A DNA stretch of 64,000 bases, from positions 1 through 64,000 of the forward strand of contig OZ253954.1 of assembly GCA_965267405.1 (NCBI GenBank), read 5' to 3'. Of this stretch, positions 34,218 through 42,760 are shown in pieces. Position numbers and translations under genes: made by a program. The first letter of the stretch is position 1. Every line of letters starts with the position of its first letter. This DNA comes from JAPPOI01 sp028818055. Its GTDB lineage: Bacteria; Pseudomonadota; Alphaproteobacteria; Rhodobacterales; Rhodobacteraceae. A model generated the notes under the pieces. The model saw only the letters and a program-made list of their open reading frames with translations. It ran no database searches and was not told the origin of the DNA.

Positions 34218-34234
34218 ATTTGAGCGATTCACGG

Positions 34235-35401
34235 TTAATAACCGGTTGATCTCTCGATGATCGCGTTGCCGACGAATTTGCCGTGGCATTGGATCGCGAA
34301 ACGATCTGTCATTCCTGCAATATAATCAGAAACAAGCCGGGCAAGCTCCGTTTCAGTTTCAACCTCTTCCACGTCTTTGCGCCACTGTTTTGGAAGATTT
34401 TCCGGGTGCTCCATGAAAAACGGAAAAAGCTCGTTCACAACTTCGGTGACTTCTTCGCGTTTTTTCACGACGGAAGGCGCGCGATACATTCGTTCAAACA
34501 GAAACTTTCGAATTACTTGAAGTTCCTCGTGTATGCCGTTGGAAAAATGTATGATCTGCTCACCGGCGGCACGCACATCTTCGACTGTCGCCGGTTCAAT
34601 TCTGGCGATGTTCGCCTTGGCGACACCAATCACGTCCTCAACAAGAATTCCAAAAAACCGTCGCAAGGCTTCGTGACGTCGCCGGTAGTAATTGAGGCCG
34701 GTGTATTTTGCGTCGACCGCAGCGAAACAGGCATCGACAATCGGAAGCTCGGCAAGCTCGTCTGTCGAGAATAGCTCTGCCCTCAGACCGTCGTGAAGGT
34801 CGTGGTGGTTATATGCGACATCATCCGAAATCGCCGCCACCTGCGCTTCGCCGCTGGCATATGTGTACAGCTCAAGGTCGTGCTGTTTTTGGTAAGCCGC
34901 CAATGCCCAGGGCAATTCACCTGTCACTGGACCGTTGTGCTTGGCGATGCCTTCCAGAGACTCCCATGTCAGGTTCAATCCATCGAAATCCGCGTAATGC
35001 CGTTCAAGCGACGTCACGATCCGGATGGCTTGGGCGTTGTGGTCGAAGCCACCATAGGGCTTCATTAGCTCACCCAATGCATCTTCCCCGGTATGCCCAA
35101 AGGGCGTGTGCCCCAGATCATGTGCCAGAGCGATGGCTTCAGTGAGTTCTGTGTTCAACCCAAGCGTTCCGGCAATCGTTCTGGCGACTTGCGCAACTTC
35201 GATTGAATGTGTCAGCCGTGTGCGAAAGTAATCACCTTCGTGCTCGATGAAGACTTGTGTCTTGTGTTTCAGACGCCGAAAGGCGCTGGCGTGGATAATC
35301 CGGTCACGATCTCTTTGAAAACACGATCGAAATGCGCTCTCTTCCTCGGAAAAAAGTCGACCACGGCTTCGCGCCGGATTCGATGCAAAGGGCGCGTGCA
35401 T
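34235..35401 (-). CDS. dGTPase-like HD phosphohydrolase
   Basis: 388 residues, the length of the proteobacterial deoxyguanosinetriphosphate triphosphohydrolase-like family. The HD-type metal site is visible: RLTHSIEVAQVARTIA, then the His-Asp pair in ALAHDLGHTPFGHTGED, and further metal ligands in AAISDDVAYNHHDLHDG. It splits dNTPs to nucleoside and triphosphate, or is a regulatory homologue. Divergent from erpA; followed by the methyltransferase after 42 bp. Confidence 0.93.
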   Translation of the reverse strand: MHAPFASNPARSRGRLFSEEESAFRSCFQRDRDRIIHASAFRRLKHKTQVFIEHEGDYFRTRLTHSIEVAQVARTIAGTLGLNTELTEAIALAHDLGHTPFGHTGEDALGELMKPYGGFDHNAQAIRIVTSLERHYADFDGLNLTWESLEGIAKHNGPVTGELPWALAAYQKQHDLELYTYASGEAQVAAISDDVAYNHHDLHDGLRAELFSTDELAELPIVDACFAAVDAKYTGLNYYRRRHEALRRFFGILVEDVIGVAKANIARIEPATVEDVRAAGEQIIHFSNGIHEELQVIRKFLFERMYRAPSVVKKREEVTEVVNELFPFFMEHPENLPKQWRKDVEEVETETELARLVSDYIAGMTDRFAIQCHGKFVGNAIIERSTGY

Positions 35402-35477
35402 TTGCGCTGCCTGTCTTGTTCACCTGTCCCGCTCTTCATATATTCGTATCAGTGTTAAAAGAAAACGACGGTTTCCG

Positions 35478-35810
35478 ATGGACCTGAACCTTCCACCCCG
35501 CGTGACAGATCGTGCTTTCGCTCGTTTGGCCGAAATTAATGACGGCACAAGCGCTCCAAAAGCACTGCGCGTGGCTGTTGAAGGAGGGGGCTGTTCGGGC
35601 TTTCAGTACAACATCGACCTGGACGAACCAGCCGAGGGCGATCTTGTGCTTGAAGGTTCTGGTCAGCGGGTTGTTGTGGACGAAGTGTCGTTGCCGTTTT
35701 TGAGCAATGCGGTCATCGACTTTTCGGAAGAACTGATCGGCGCGCGATTTGTCATTGATAACCCGAATGCGACGTCAAGCTGCGGTTGCGGCACCAGTTT
35801 TTCAATCTAA
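35478..35810 (+). CDS. erpA: Iron-sulfur cluster insertion/carrier protein, ErpA/IscA type
   Basis: 110 residues. An A-type Fe-S carrier with the three invariant cysteines: Cys in GGGCSGFQY and the pair in SSCGCGTSFSI at the C-terminus. Delivers clusters to apoproteins in the cytoplasm. ErpA and IscA cannot be told apart with certainty from this alone. Divergent from dgt, a common arrangement in this group. Confidence 0.92.
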   Translation: MDLNLPPRVTDRAFARLAEINDGTSAPKALRVAVEGGGCSGFQYNIDLDEPAEGDLVLEGSGQRVVVDEVSLPFLSNAVIDFSEELIGARFVIDNPNATSSCGCGTSFSI

Positions 35811-35844
35811 GGCCCTTCTGGCACCGTCCTGAAAGGAGTGTGCC

Positions 35845-36237
35845 ATGTTTGATCTGGAAAAAGACCCAAAGGGTTTTGTGCGCCTGACGATCTCTGGTCA
35901 GATCGATGAGGCTGAGATGCGCAGTGGTTTGGATGCCTTTCTCAATATTTTGTCCGACGACGGTAAAACTGATTTTCTGTACACAATCTCGGATTTTGCG
36001 ATGCCCGAGCTTTCGGCAATAGCTGTTGAGTTTGGATACATTCCAAGATTGCTTTCCTCGATCCCAAAAATTGGTCGAGTGGCCGTCATTGCTGACGCCG
36101 CGTGGCTGAGGCAGGCAGCCGAGATCGAAGGCCTTTTGTTGCCCGGTATGACGATTGAGTCGTTTTCTCCCGGTCATGAAGCCGACGCCGAAGCTTGGCT
36201 GATGGGTGGCGAAGGGCCGGATCGTACAGCCGTTTAG
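35845..36237 (+). CDS. SpoIIAA-like STAS domain protein
   Basis: 130 residues. Fits the SpoIIAA-like family (DUF/STAS type): start MFDLEKDPKGFVRLTISGQIDEAEM, the FLYTISDFAMPELSAIAVEFGYIPRLL region and IGRVAVIADAAWLRQAAEIE. These stand-alone STAS proteins are of unknown function; several bind lipids or nucleotides. AAAGGAG lies six bases before the ATG. It follows erpA after 34 bases and may be co-transcribed. Confidence 0.82.
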   Translation: MFDLEKDPKGFVRLTISGQIDEAEMRSGLDAFLNILSDDGKTDFLYTISDFAMPELSAIAVEFGYIPRLLSSIPKIGRVAVIADAAWLRQAAEIEGLLLPGMTIESFSPGHEADAEAWLMGGEGPDRTAV

Positions 36238-36305
36238 AACGATCGAAATTGAATGCTTGAACCCGCGGCGCGCTTCCCTCAGAACCGATGCAAGGGAGGC
36301 GCCAC

Positions 36306-37085
36306 GTGAAGATCGCGACATTCAACATAAACGGCATAAAGGCCCGGATCGACGCATTGACCGAATGGTTGAAGACCAGTGATCCCGACGTAGCGGTCTT
36401 GCAGGAAATCAAATCGATCGACGACAATTTCCCTCGCGCCCACTTCGAAGACATGGGGTATATTGTCGAAACTCACGGCCAGAAAAGCTTCAACGGAGTG
36501 GCGATCCTATCAAAGCTGCCTTTGGAAGATGTGACACGCGGGCTTCCGGGTGATCCGGAAGATGAGCAGGCTCGGTGGATCGAAGCCACCGTTGTGGGCG
36601 AAACCCCGGTCCGAGTTTGTGGATTGTATCTTCCAAATGGAAACCCAGTGCCCGGCCCAAAATATGACTACAAACTGGACTGGATGCGCCGGTTGAAAGA
36701 TCGCGCCGCCCAGCTTCTGGCACAGGAAGAGCCTGCCGTGATGTGTGGGGATTACAATATAATCCCTCAGGACGAGGACGCCGCCCGACCAGAGGTGTGG
36801 CAGGAGGATGCTTTGGCGCGTCCGGAAAGTCGGGCCGCTTTCCGCGAGATCCTGAATCTTGGATTTACTGAAGCGTTTCGTGCCCGCCAACATGCGCCCG
36901 GCCATTACTCTTTTTGGGATTATCAAGCTGGCGCCTGGGACAGGAACGATGGCATTCGGATCGACCACCATCTACTGACGCCACAAGCCGCCGACCTGCT
37001 TAAGGACTGTTGGATTGAAAGTGCGGTACGGGGCCGCGAAAAGCCTTCAGATCATGTACCTGTCTGGATTGAGCTTTCCGCATAA
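36306..37085 (+). CDS. xth: Exodeoxyribonuclease III / AP endonuclease
   Basis: About 259 residues, EEP superfamily. Repairs abasic sites and 3' blocks. Motifs KIATFNINGIKAR, LQEIKSIDDNFP (metal-binding Glu), GDYNIIPQDEDA and the terminal SDHVPVWIEL (catalytic His) are all present. The start is GTG at 36306, preceded by GGGAGG at seven bases; an ATG at 36288 is in frame but would put that Shine-Dalgarno inside the gene. Confidence 0.95.
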   Translation: MKIATFNINGIKARIDALTEWLKTSDPDVAVLQEIKSIDDNFPRAHFEDMGYIVETHGQKSFNGVAILSKLPLEDVTRGLPGDPEDEQARWIEATVVGETPVRVCGLYLPNGNPVPGPKYDYKLDWMRRLKDRAAQLLAQEEPAVMCGDYNIIPQDEDAARPEVWQEDALARPESRAAFREILNLGFTEAFRARQHAPGHYSFWDYQAGAWDRNDGIRIDHHLLTPQAADLLKDCWIESAVRGREKPSDHVPVWIELSA

Positions 37086-37138
37086 CGTTGAGGCCGGACT
37101 TAACCGCTTTTTAGCACTGGCGCGTTAAGACGACTTTG

Positions 37139-37915
37139 ATGTCGGAGCCTGTCGTAAAATTTGGATTGTTCTTTCTGAACCCGCTTTCAAAGCTTGAGTT
37201 CATTCTGAAGATTTCAACATTGTATTGCGCCTCGACCGCGATAGCCGTGTTCATTGCAACACTATCCGCGCCGGACCACCAACTGCCGTTGTTCGTATTC
37301 TTCGCTGTAACATTTGTTGTTGCTGCGCCGCTACTGATCCTTGCAATGGCGTCAATTCGGCGACTGATGCAGTTGCAAGACGACCTTATTCAAATGACGA
37401 CAACTGATGTTGCCACAGGTTTGGCAAATCGGGCCTTTTTTCTGCGGGAGGCGGAAGCAAATTCATCAGGTCAGATTGTTGTCCTGGAAATTGATGAATT
37501 CGCTCACCTCGTTGCGCAGTTTGGCGACGACTTTACGGATGATCTTCTGTTGGCCGTTGCCGACCATGTGCGGAAAAATCTGCGCGGTTCGGACGTTGTG
37601 AGCAAACTCAGCCGTGCGTCCTATGCAATCTATCTCAAAGACTCTTCGTCAGAAAAAGCGGAACACATCGCGAAACGTATGACGGATGGGGTTTTGCTGA
37701 AACTTAGGACTGGCGAGGAAATCTCGATCACATTGTCTGCGGGTCTGGTCGCAAACGCTCCAGGTTTTACCATGGAAGACCTTCTTCGGTTCGCCAGCCT
37801 GGCGCTCGGTCGTGCCAAATCGGCAGGGCATGCATCCTTTCGCAGTTGGGATATCGAGAATAAGCGACCAATTTCTGTTGGAATGACTGAAACCGTTCTT
37901 CCAGAACCGCAATGA
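37139..37915 (+). CDS. Membrane protein with degenerate GGDEF domain
   Basis: About 258 residues. Two hydrophobic helices (about 25-48 and 50-72) are followed by a GGDEF-fold domain: TTDVATGLANRAFFLREAE is the N-terminal GGDEF landmark (normally DxLTGLxNR), VVLEIDEFAHLVAQFGDDF corresponds to the DxD-FK region, and LALGRAKSAGHASF to the terminal helix. The signature itself is gone: the GGDEF position reads SRASY. Diguanylate cyclase activity is therefore unlikely, and it may instead sense or bind nucleotides. ATG 37139 is used; TTG 37136 is adjacent. Alone between xth and uvrA. Confidence 0.8.
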   Translation: MSEPVVKFGLFFLNPLSKLEFILKISTLYCASTAIAVFIATLSAPDHQLPLFVFFAVTFVVAAPLLILAMASIRRLMQLQDDLIQMTTTDVATGLANRAFFLREAEANSSGQIVVLEIDEFAHLVAQFGDDFTDDLLLAVADHVRKNLRGSDVVSKLSRASYAIYLKDSSSEKAEHIAKRMTDGVLLKLRTGEEISITLSAGLVANAPGFTMEDLLRFASLALGRAKSAGHASFRSWDIENKRPISVGMTETVLPEPQ

Positions 37916-37918
37916 TCC

Positions 37919-40780
37919 CTACTCTGCCGCGACTTTCCCACCGCTGAGCATTGGCTGCAAATAGTGGCCGGTGTGGCTGCCACTTACCTCGGCAACCTCT
38001 TCAGGTGTGCCCTCTGCAACAATCGTGCCACCACCGTCGCCACCTTCAGGACCAATGTCGATAATCCAATCGGCGGTTTTAACCACATCCAAATTGTGCT
38101 CGATAACAATAACTGTGTTGCCCTGCTCCACCAGCTCGTGAAGCACTTCCAGAAGTTTTCGGACATCTTCGAAATGCAAACCGGTTGTCGGCTCATCCAG
38201 GATGTACAACGTGCGCCCAGTTGAACGTTTCGACAATTCTTTCGACAGCTTCACGCGCTGCGCTTCACCCCCCGAAAGCGTCGTCGCCTGCTGACCGACC
38301 TTGATGTACCCAAGTCCGACCCGCACAAGAGCATCCATTTTTTCACGGATTGCCGGCACAGCCTTGAAGAACTCCTGCGCATCTTCAACGGTCATGTCGA
38401 GAACATCAGCGATCGACTTGCCTTTGAATTTGATCTCAAGCGTTTCACGATTGTATCGCGCGCCATTGCAGGTTTCGCATGTCACATAAACGTCCGGGAG
38501 AAAGTGCATCTCGATCTTGATGACACCGTCGCCCTGACATGCTTCGCACCGTCCGCCTTTGACGTTGAAGCTGAAGCGACCAGGCTTGTACCCACGCGCT
38601 TTCGCCTCGGGCAGTCCCGAAAACCAATCTCTGATCGGAGTGAATGCTCCAGTGTATGTTGCCGGGTTAGAGCGCGGCGTCCGCCCGATTGGGCGTTGGT
38701 CGATATCGATCACCTTATCCAGATGTTCCAGCCCCTTGATCGTTTCACATGGCGCTGGTGTCTGCCGCGCGCCGTTCAACCGCATCGAGGCAGTTTTGAA
38801 AAGTGTTTCGATTGTCAGTGTCGATTTGCCGCCGCCCGAAACACCGGTCACACAAACAAATTTGCCAAGGGGAAACGACGCCGTAACCTCTTTCAGGTTG
38901 TTGCCGGTGGCGTTGACGACGGTAACCGACTTTTTGTTCCCGGCCCGACGCTCTAGCGGAACCGGAATTTCGCGCCGCCCGGCCAGATAGTCACCCGTGA
39001 TACTTTTCCGGTTTGCCTTGATCTTGGCAGGTGTGCCTTGGGCAACCACTTCGCCACCGTGCACGCCTGCACCCGGACCAATGTCGAACACATAATCGGC
39101 TTCACGGATCGCTTCTTCGTCGTGTTCGACGACGATCACCGTGTTTCCCTGATCACGCAAGTTCTTCAGCGTCTGCAATAATCGGTCATTATCGCGTTGG
39201 TGAAGCCCGATCGATGGTTCATCCAGCACATAAAGAACGCCAGTCAGACCAGAACCGATCTGGCTGGCCAGTCGAATACGCTGAGATTCACCACCCGACA
39301 GCGTTCCGGCATTGCGGCTGAGCGTCAAGTACTCAAGACCGACGTTATTCAAAAAGCCCAAACGCTCTCGAATTTCCTTCAGGATGGCTACGGCAATTTC
39401 GTTCTTCTGTGCACTCAGATGCGATGGCGCATCCTCGATCCACGCAAGAGCCTCGCGGATCGACATCTGAACGACCTCACCCACATGCAGGCCACCTATT
39501 TTGACGGCCAATGCTTCTGGCCGCAGCCTGAATCCGTCACAAACACCGCAAGGCCGGTTGTTTTGATAACGTTCAAATTCTTCGCGAATCCAGCTTGAGT
39601 CTGTTTCGCGGTAACGCCGCTCCATGTTTGGAATGACGCCCTCAAACGGACGCGAGACCTGATAAACCCGGCCACCTTCGTCGTACCGGAATTGAATTTC
39701 ATCATCGCCAGAACCGTACAGGAATACCTGCTGCACATGCGCTGGCAGGTCCTTCCATTTCGCGTTTTTGTCGAACTCGTAGTGTTTGGCGATGGCTTCA
39801 ATTGTCTGAAGAAAGTACGGCGACTTCCCTTTTCGCCACGGTGCCAACGCCCCGTCGGAAATTTTCAGGTTCAGATCCGGGACCACAAGACGTTCATCAA
39901 AGAAAAGCTCGACCCCAAGGCCATCGCATGATGGGCATGCTCCAAACGGAGCGTTGAAGCTGAACAACCTAGGTTCGATCTCGGGGATCGTGAACCCGCT
40001 AACTGGGCATGCGAAGTTCTCGGAAAACGTGATGCGTTCCGGTTCTTCATCACCGGACGGTGCCGTTTCCAGAACAGCGATCCCATCAGCCAAATCAAGA
40101 GCCGTGCGGAAGCTGTCGGCCAACCGGGTCTCAAGTCCTTCCTTGACGACCAAACGGTCCACGACCACGTCAATGTCGTGCCGGAACTTCTTGTCCAGTG
40201 TCGGTGGTTCATCAAGTTCATAGAACTGACCATCGACTTTCACACGTTGAAAACCCTGCTTGCGCAGCTCAACAAATTCCTTCCGGTACTCGCCCTTTCG
40301 ATCGCGCACAATCGGCGCCAACAGATAAGCGCGTGTGCCTTCCTCCATGGTCATCACACGATCAACCATGTCTTGCACTTGTTGCGCCTCGATCGGCAAC
40401 CCGGTGGCGGGCGAAAACGGCGTTCCGGCGCGGGCAAAGAGCAGACGAAGATAGTCGTATATCTCGGTCACGGTTCCCACGGTCGACCGTGGGTTCTTCG
40501 AGGTCGTCTTTTGCTCAATCGAGATCGCCGGAGAAAGCCCCGAGATGTGATCAACATCGGGCTTTTCCATCATGTCGAGAAATTGACGGGCATATGCGCT
40601 CAGAGACTCGACATAGCGGCGCTGGCCTTCGGCATAGATGGTATCGAAAGCAAGCGACGACTTCCCGGACCCCGAAAGTCCGGTGATCACGACCAGCTTG
40701 TCGCGTGGAATGTCCACGTCGATGCTTTTGAGATTGTGCTCGCGCGCGCCGCGCACCTCGATGTTTTTTAGTTCAGCCAT
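37919..40780 (-). CDS. uvrA: Excinuclease ABC subunit A
   Basis: About 953 residues. Damage-recognition ATPase of nucleotide-excision repair, acting with UvrB. First ATPase site with GLSGSGKSSLAFDTIYAEGQRRYVES; second with GVSGGGKSTLTIETL; signature LSGGEAQRVKL; and four-Cys Zn modules CPVSGFTIPEIE...CPSCDGLG and CEACQGDG...CETCNGARYN. ATG 40780 has GGTGAGATT upstream; the frame continues to 40828 without family support. An SOS box lies 67 bp upstream (40847-40861), so it should be induced by DNA damage. Convergent with the GGDEF protein. Confidence 0.97.
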   Translation of the reverse strand: MAELKNIEVRGAREHNLKSIDVDIPRDKLVVITGLSGSGKSSLAFDTIYAEGQRRYVESLSAYARQFLDMMEKPDVDHISGLSPAISIEQKTTSKNPRSTVGTVTEIYDYLRLLFARAGTPFSPATGLPIEAQQVQDMVDRVMTMEEGTRAYLLAPIVRDRKGEYRKEFVELRKQGFQRVKVDGQFYELDEPPTLDKKFRHDIDVVVDRLVVKEGLETRLADSFRTALDLADGIAVLETAPSGDEEPERITFSENFACPVSGFTIPEIEPRLFSFNAPFGACPSCDGLGVELFFDERLVVPDLNLKISDGALAPWRKGKSPYFLQTIEAIAKHYEFDKNAKWKDLPAHVQQVFLYGSGDDEIQFRYDEGGRVYQVSRPFEGVIPNMERRYRETDSSWIREEFERYQNNRPCGVCDGFRLRPEALAVKIGGLHVGEVVQMSIREALAWIEDAPSHLSAQKNEIAVAILKEIRERLGFLNNVGLEYLTLSRNAGTLSGGESQRIRLASQIGSGLTGVLYVLDEPSIGLHQRDNDRLLQTLKNLRDQGNTVIVVEHDEEAIREADYVFDIGPGAGVHGGEVVAQGTPAKIKANRKSITGDYLAGRREIPVPLERRAGNKKSVTVVNATGNNLKEVTASFPLGKFVCVTGVSGGGKSTLTIETLFKTASMRLNGARQTPAPCETIKGLEHLDKVIDIDQRPIGRTPRSNPATYTGAFTPIRDWFSGLPEAKARGYKPGRFSFNVKGGRCEACQGDGVIKIEMHFLPDVYVTCETCNGARYNRETLEIKFKGKSIADVLDMTVEDAQEFFKAVPAIREKMDALVRVGLGYIKVGQQATTLSGGEAQRVKLSKELSKRSTGRTLYILDEPTTGLHFEDVRKLLEVLHELVEQGNTVIVIEHNLDVVKTADWIIDIGPEGGDGGGTIVAEGTPEEVAEVSGSHTGHYLQPMLSGGKVAAE

Positions 40781-40846
40781 AATCTCACCCGACAGGACCA
40801 GACCAGAGAGATAGCCGCTCTCGGACAAACCTCAATGGCGTTAAAA

Positions 40847-40861
40847 GAACATTACAGGAAC
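40847..40861 (-). promoter_or_regulatory. LexA-binding SOS box upstream of uvrA
   Basis: On the minus strand GTTC-CTGTAAT-GTTC is an exact match to the alphaproteobacterial LexA operator GTTC-N7-GTTC, here 67 bp before the uvrA ATG. The direct-repeat geometry is that known from Rhodobacter and Sinorhizobium rather than the E. coli CTGT-N8-ACAG type. Only uvrA is positioned to use it. Confidence 0.88.
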
Positions 40862-40914
40862 ATCTACAAAACGCCACGGCTTTTTTGCCAAGTTTCTGTG
40901 GATAAGCTGCTGTC

Positions 40915-42384
40915 TTAGGCCAACGCGCGGATTTCAGCCGTCATCCTGGCACCAATCAGCCCTGACATTTCGTCTGCAGTCAAATCTGGAGTGACGCGTT
41001 TTGCGTCCAACCACGCAGATTGCGCGGCATCAACTTCGCCGCGCGCCAGATGCACAACCGCAAGAACCGTTCGAGACAGATGGGTTCTGTCGTCTGCTTC
41101 AACAGCGAGTTTGGCTTCAGCCAGCGCGGTGTCCAAATCGCCCGCGTGTGAAAGTGCCATGGCCAAGATACTGCGCCAGACAGCACGGGTATTGTCCTGC
41201 GGGGCATTGGCAATGGCGCGGCGTATCAACGATATGCCTCCGCTGATGTCTCCCTCTCGGATCAATTGAGTGCCCAATGCCGCCATTGCCTGTGGGTTGC
41301 CATCATCCAAGGAAAGCGCGCGCTCAAGTACGGTTTTGCCGCGTAGCCCCTGGCCCGCATCGCATAGCGCGCAACCGGCGTACCCCAGAACCAACGGCGA
41401 ATACCCGTCAAGCTCGATGGCTCTGTCGGCATGCGCAATTGCTTCTTCACGACGGGCGCTCGACGGCTGGCACATTCCGACTTCAGGACCAAGTGCCATG
41501 ATCAGTGCCAAAGCACCTCTTGCAAAAGCCACGTCAGGATTGATCCGCAGCGCGTTGTTCAAGATGGCTTCAGCCTCATCAAATGCTGGTCGATTCCAGC
41601 CTTTCAACGACATTGTGCCCAATGCGTGCAACGCCAAAGCCCGGGGATCCTGGGTTGACGGGGATTGGCCGGACAAGGCTCCGTAAACGGCTCGGACCAA
41701 TTGTGGTTCAAGCCGCACAGAAATTTCGGTGAGCACCTTGTCGATGCCCGTGCTGGCGTTGAATTCGGGCGTGACGTGCGACCAGATTGTCATTCCGGTC
41801 GACGTGTCAAAAAGCGTGCAATCCAACTGCAACGTTTCTCCGTCACTGATGGCCCGCAAATCCAATGCAAAACCGAGACCTAGGTTTTCGACTAGAACCT
41901 CGGGCTCCAATGACGCTAAGGCATCCAGCACTCTTGGGGCAGCAACAGTCACGAATGGCACGCGCGTCATGGCGTGGCCCACGCGATGTCTGGCTTTGTT
42001 CGACCAATTTGCATCTTTCGGCACGAGTACAGCAAAACTCGGTTGTACAAAGAATGGTGCGTTGTTGGCGGCTGGCGTAGCGCTGGCGGCAGCTTCAAGA
42101 TCCATGCGAAAGCCGCGCCCCCGCACAGTCTTTATCCGGCTCGTCTTGACGTCGTCATCCCCGATGGCGCGCCGGGCGGCTTTGACAGCGCTCGCCAATG
42201 CGGCGTCTGACACAATGCGACCAGCCCAAACGTTATCGATCAGCTCATCCTTGGTCACCAACCGATTGGGATTTGCTGTCAGGAAACAGATCAGATCAAA
42301 AACCTTTGGTTCGACGGCAACGACATCGCCATCGCGACGCAATTCGTACCGAGATTCGTCGATCTCAAATTCAGGTAAAGACAT
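40915..42384 (-). CDS. Winged-helix (OmpR/PhoB-type) regulator with TPR-like C-terminal domain
   Basis: About 489 residues. The N-terminal domain (about 1-95) is an OmpR/PhoB-type winged helix: FDLICFLTANPNRLVTKDELIDNVWAGRIVSDAALASAVKAARRAIGDD and the terminal TVRGRGFRMD. It has no receiver domain and no transmembrane segment. The C-terminal part is helical with TPR-like repeats (LALHALGTMSLKGWNRPAFDEAEAIL, YSPLVLGYAGCALCDAGQGLRGKTVLERAL), like other CadC-type or adenylate-cyclase-associated regulators of the order. ATG 42384 is favoured: a longer frame to 42435 would run into a cluster of 11-bp repeats that look like its own operator. Divergent from the tautomerase gene. Confidence 0.85.
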   Translation of the reverse strand: MSLPEFEIDESRYELRRDGDVVAVEPKVFDLICFLTANPNRLVTKDELIDNVWAGRIVSDAALASAVKAARRAIGDDDVKTSRIKTVRGRGFRMDLEAAASATPAANNAPFFVQPSFAVLVPKDANWSNKARHRVGHAMTRVPFVTVAAPRVLDALASLEPEVLVENLGLGFALDLRAISDGETLQLDCTLFDTSTGMTIWSHVTPEFNASTGIDKVLTEISVRLEPQLVRAVYGALSGQSPSTQDPRALALHALGTMSLKGWNRPAFDEAEAILNNALRINPDVAFARGALALIMALGPEVGMCQPSSARREEAIAHADRAIELDGYSPLVLGYAGCALCDAGQGLRGKTVLERALSLDDGNPQAMAALGTQLIREGDISGGISLIRRAIANAPQDNTRAVWRSILAMALSHAGDLDTALAEAKLAVEADDRTHLSRTVLAVVHLARGEVDAAQSAWLDAKRVTPDLTADEMSGLIGARMTAEIRALA

Positions 42385-42432
42385 AACTTTCTCGCAAATT
42401 TCCTGGAATTTACCCCGCCCGAGGCGTTTTTC

Positions 42433-42476
42433 CAAGATTTCCCCAAGTTCTCCTCAAGTTGTCTTCAAGCAAGAGC
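42433..42476. promoter_or_regulatory. Four CAAG half-sites at 11-bp spacing, likely operator of the divergent region
   Basis: CAAG occurs at 42433, 42444, 42455 and 42466, exactly 11 bp apart, with similar pyrimidine-rich spacers (ATTTCCC, TTCTCCT, TTGTCTT). PhoB/OmpR-type winged helices bind tandem direct repeats of 10-11 bp. The array lies 49 bp before the regulator's ATG and about 61 bp before the tautomerase ATG. Binding by the adjacent regulator is inference. Confidence 0.5.
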
Positions 42477-42537
42477 AAATGGGCCGGCCTAAAACCCGGT
42501 CATCGAAACATTGGTAGACTTAAGAAAGGAAATCGAG

Positions 42538-42759
42538 ATGCCACTAGTAGATATCGCAGTAATCAAAGGTGTTTTCAGCGAAGACGACAAAGCCGAGATG
42601 ATTGAAAAGGTAACCGACACAATGGTCGAGATCGAAGGCGAAGCGTTGCGCGGCGTTACTTGGGTTCGGGTCGTTGAGGTCGAAGAAGGGTCTTGGGGTA
42701 TCGGAGGCAAACGACCTTCGGCTGCCGACATCCAAGCCATGCAGAGCGGAGTGGCCTGA
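42538..42759 (+). CDS. 4-oxalocrotonate tautomerase family protein
   Basis: 73 residues. After loss of the initiator Met the chain begins with Pro, the catalytic base of the 4-OT/MIF family, followed by the typical VDIAVIKGVFSEDDKAEMIEKVTDTMVEIEGE start. The real start is therefore ATG 42538, not the in-frame GTG at 42511. AAAGGAAA precedes it. Substrate unknown. It is followed at once by the DUF1127 gene. Confidence 0.93.
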   Translation: MPLVDIAVIKGVFSEDDKAEMIEKVTDTMVEIEGEALRGVTWVRVVEVEEGSWGIGGKRPSAADIQAMQSGVA

Positions 42760-42760
42760 C

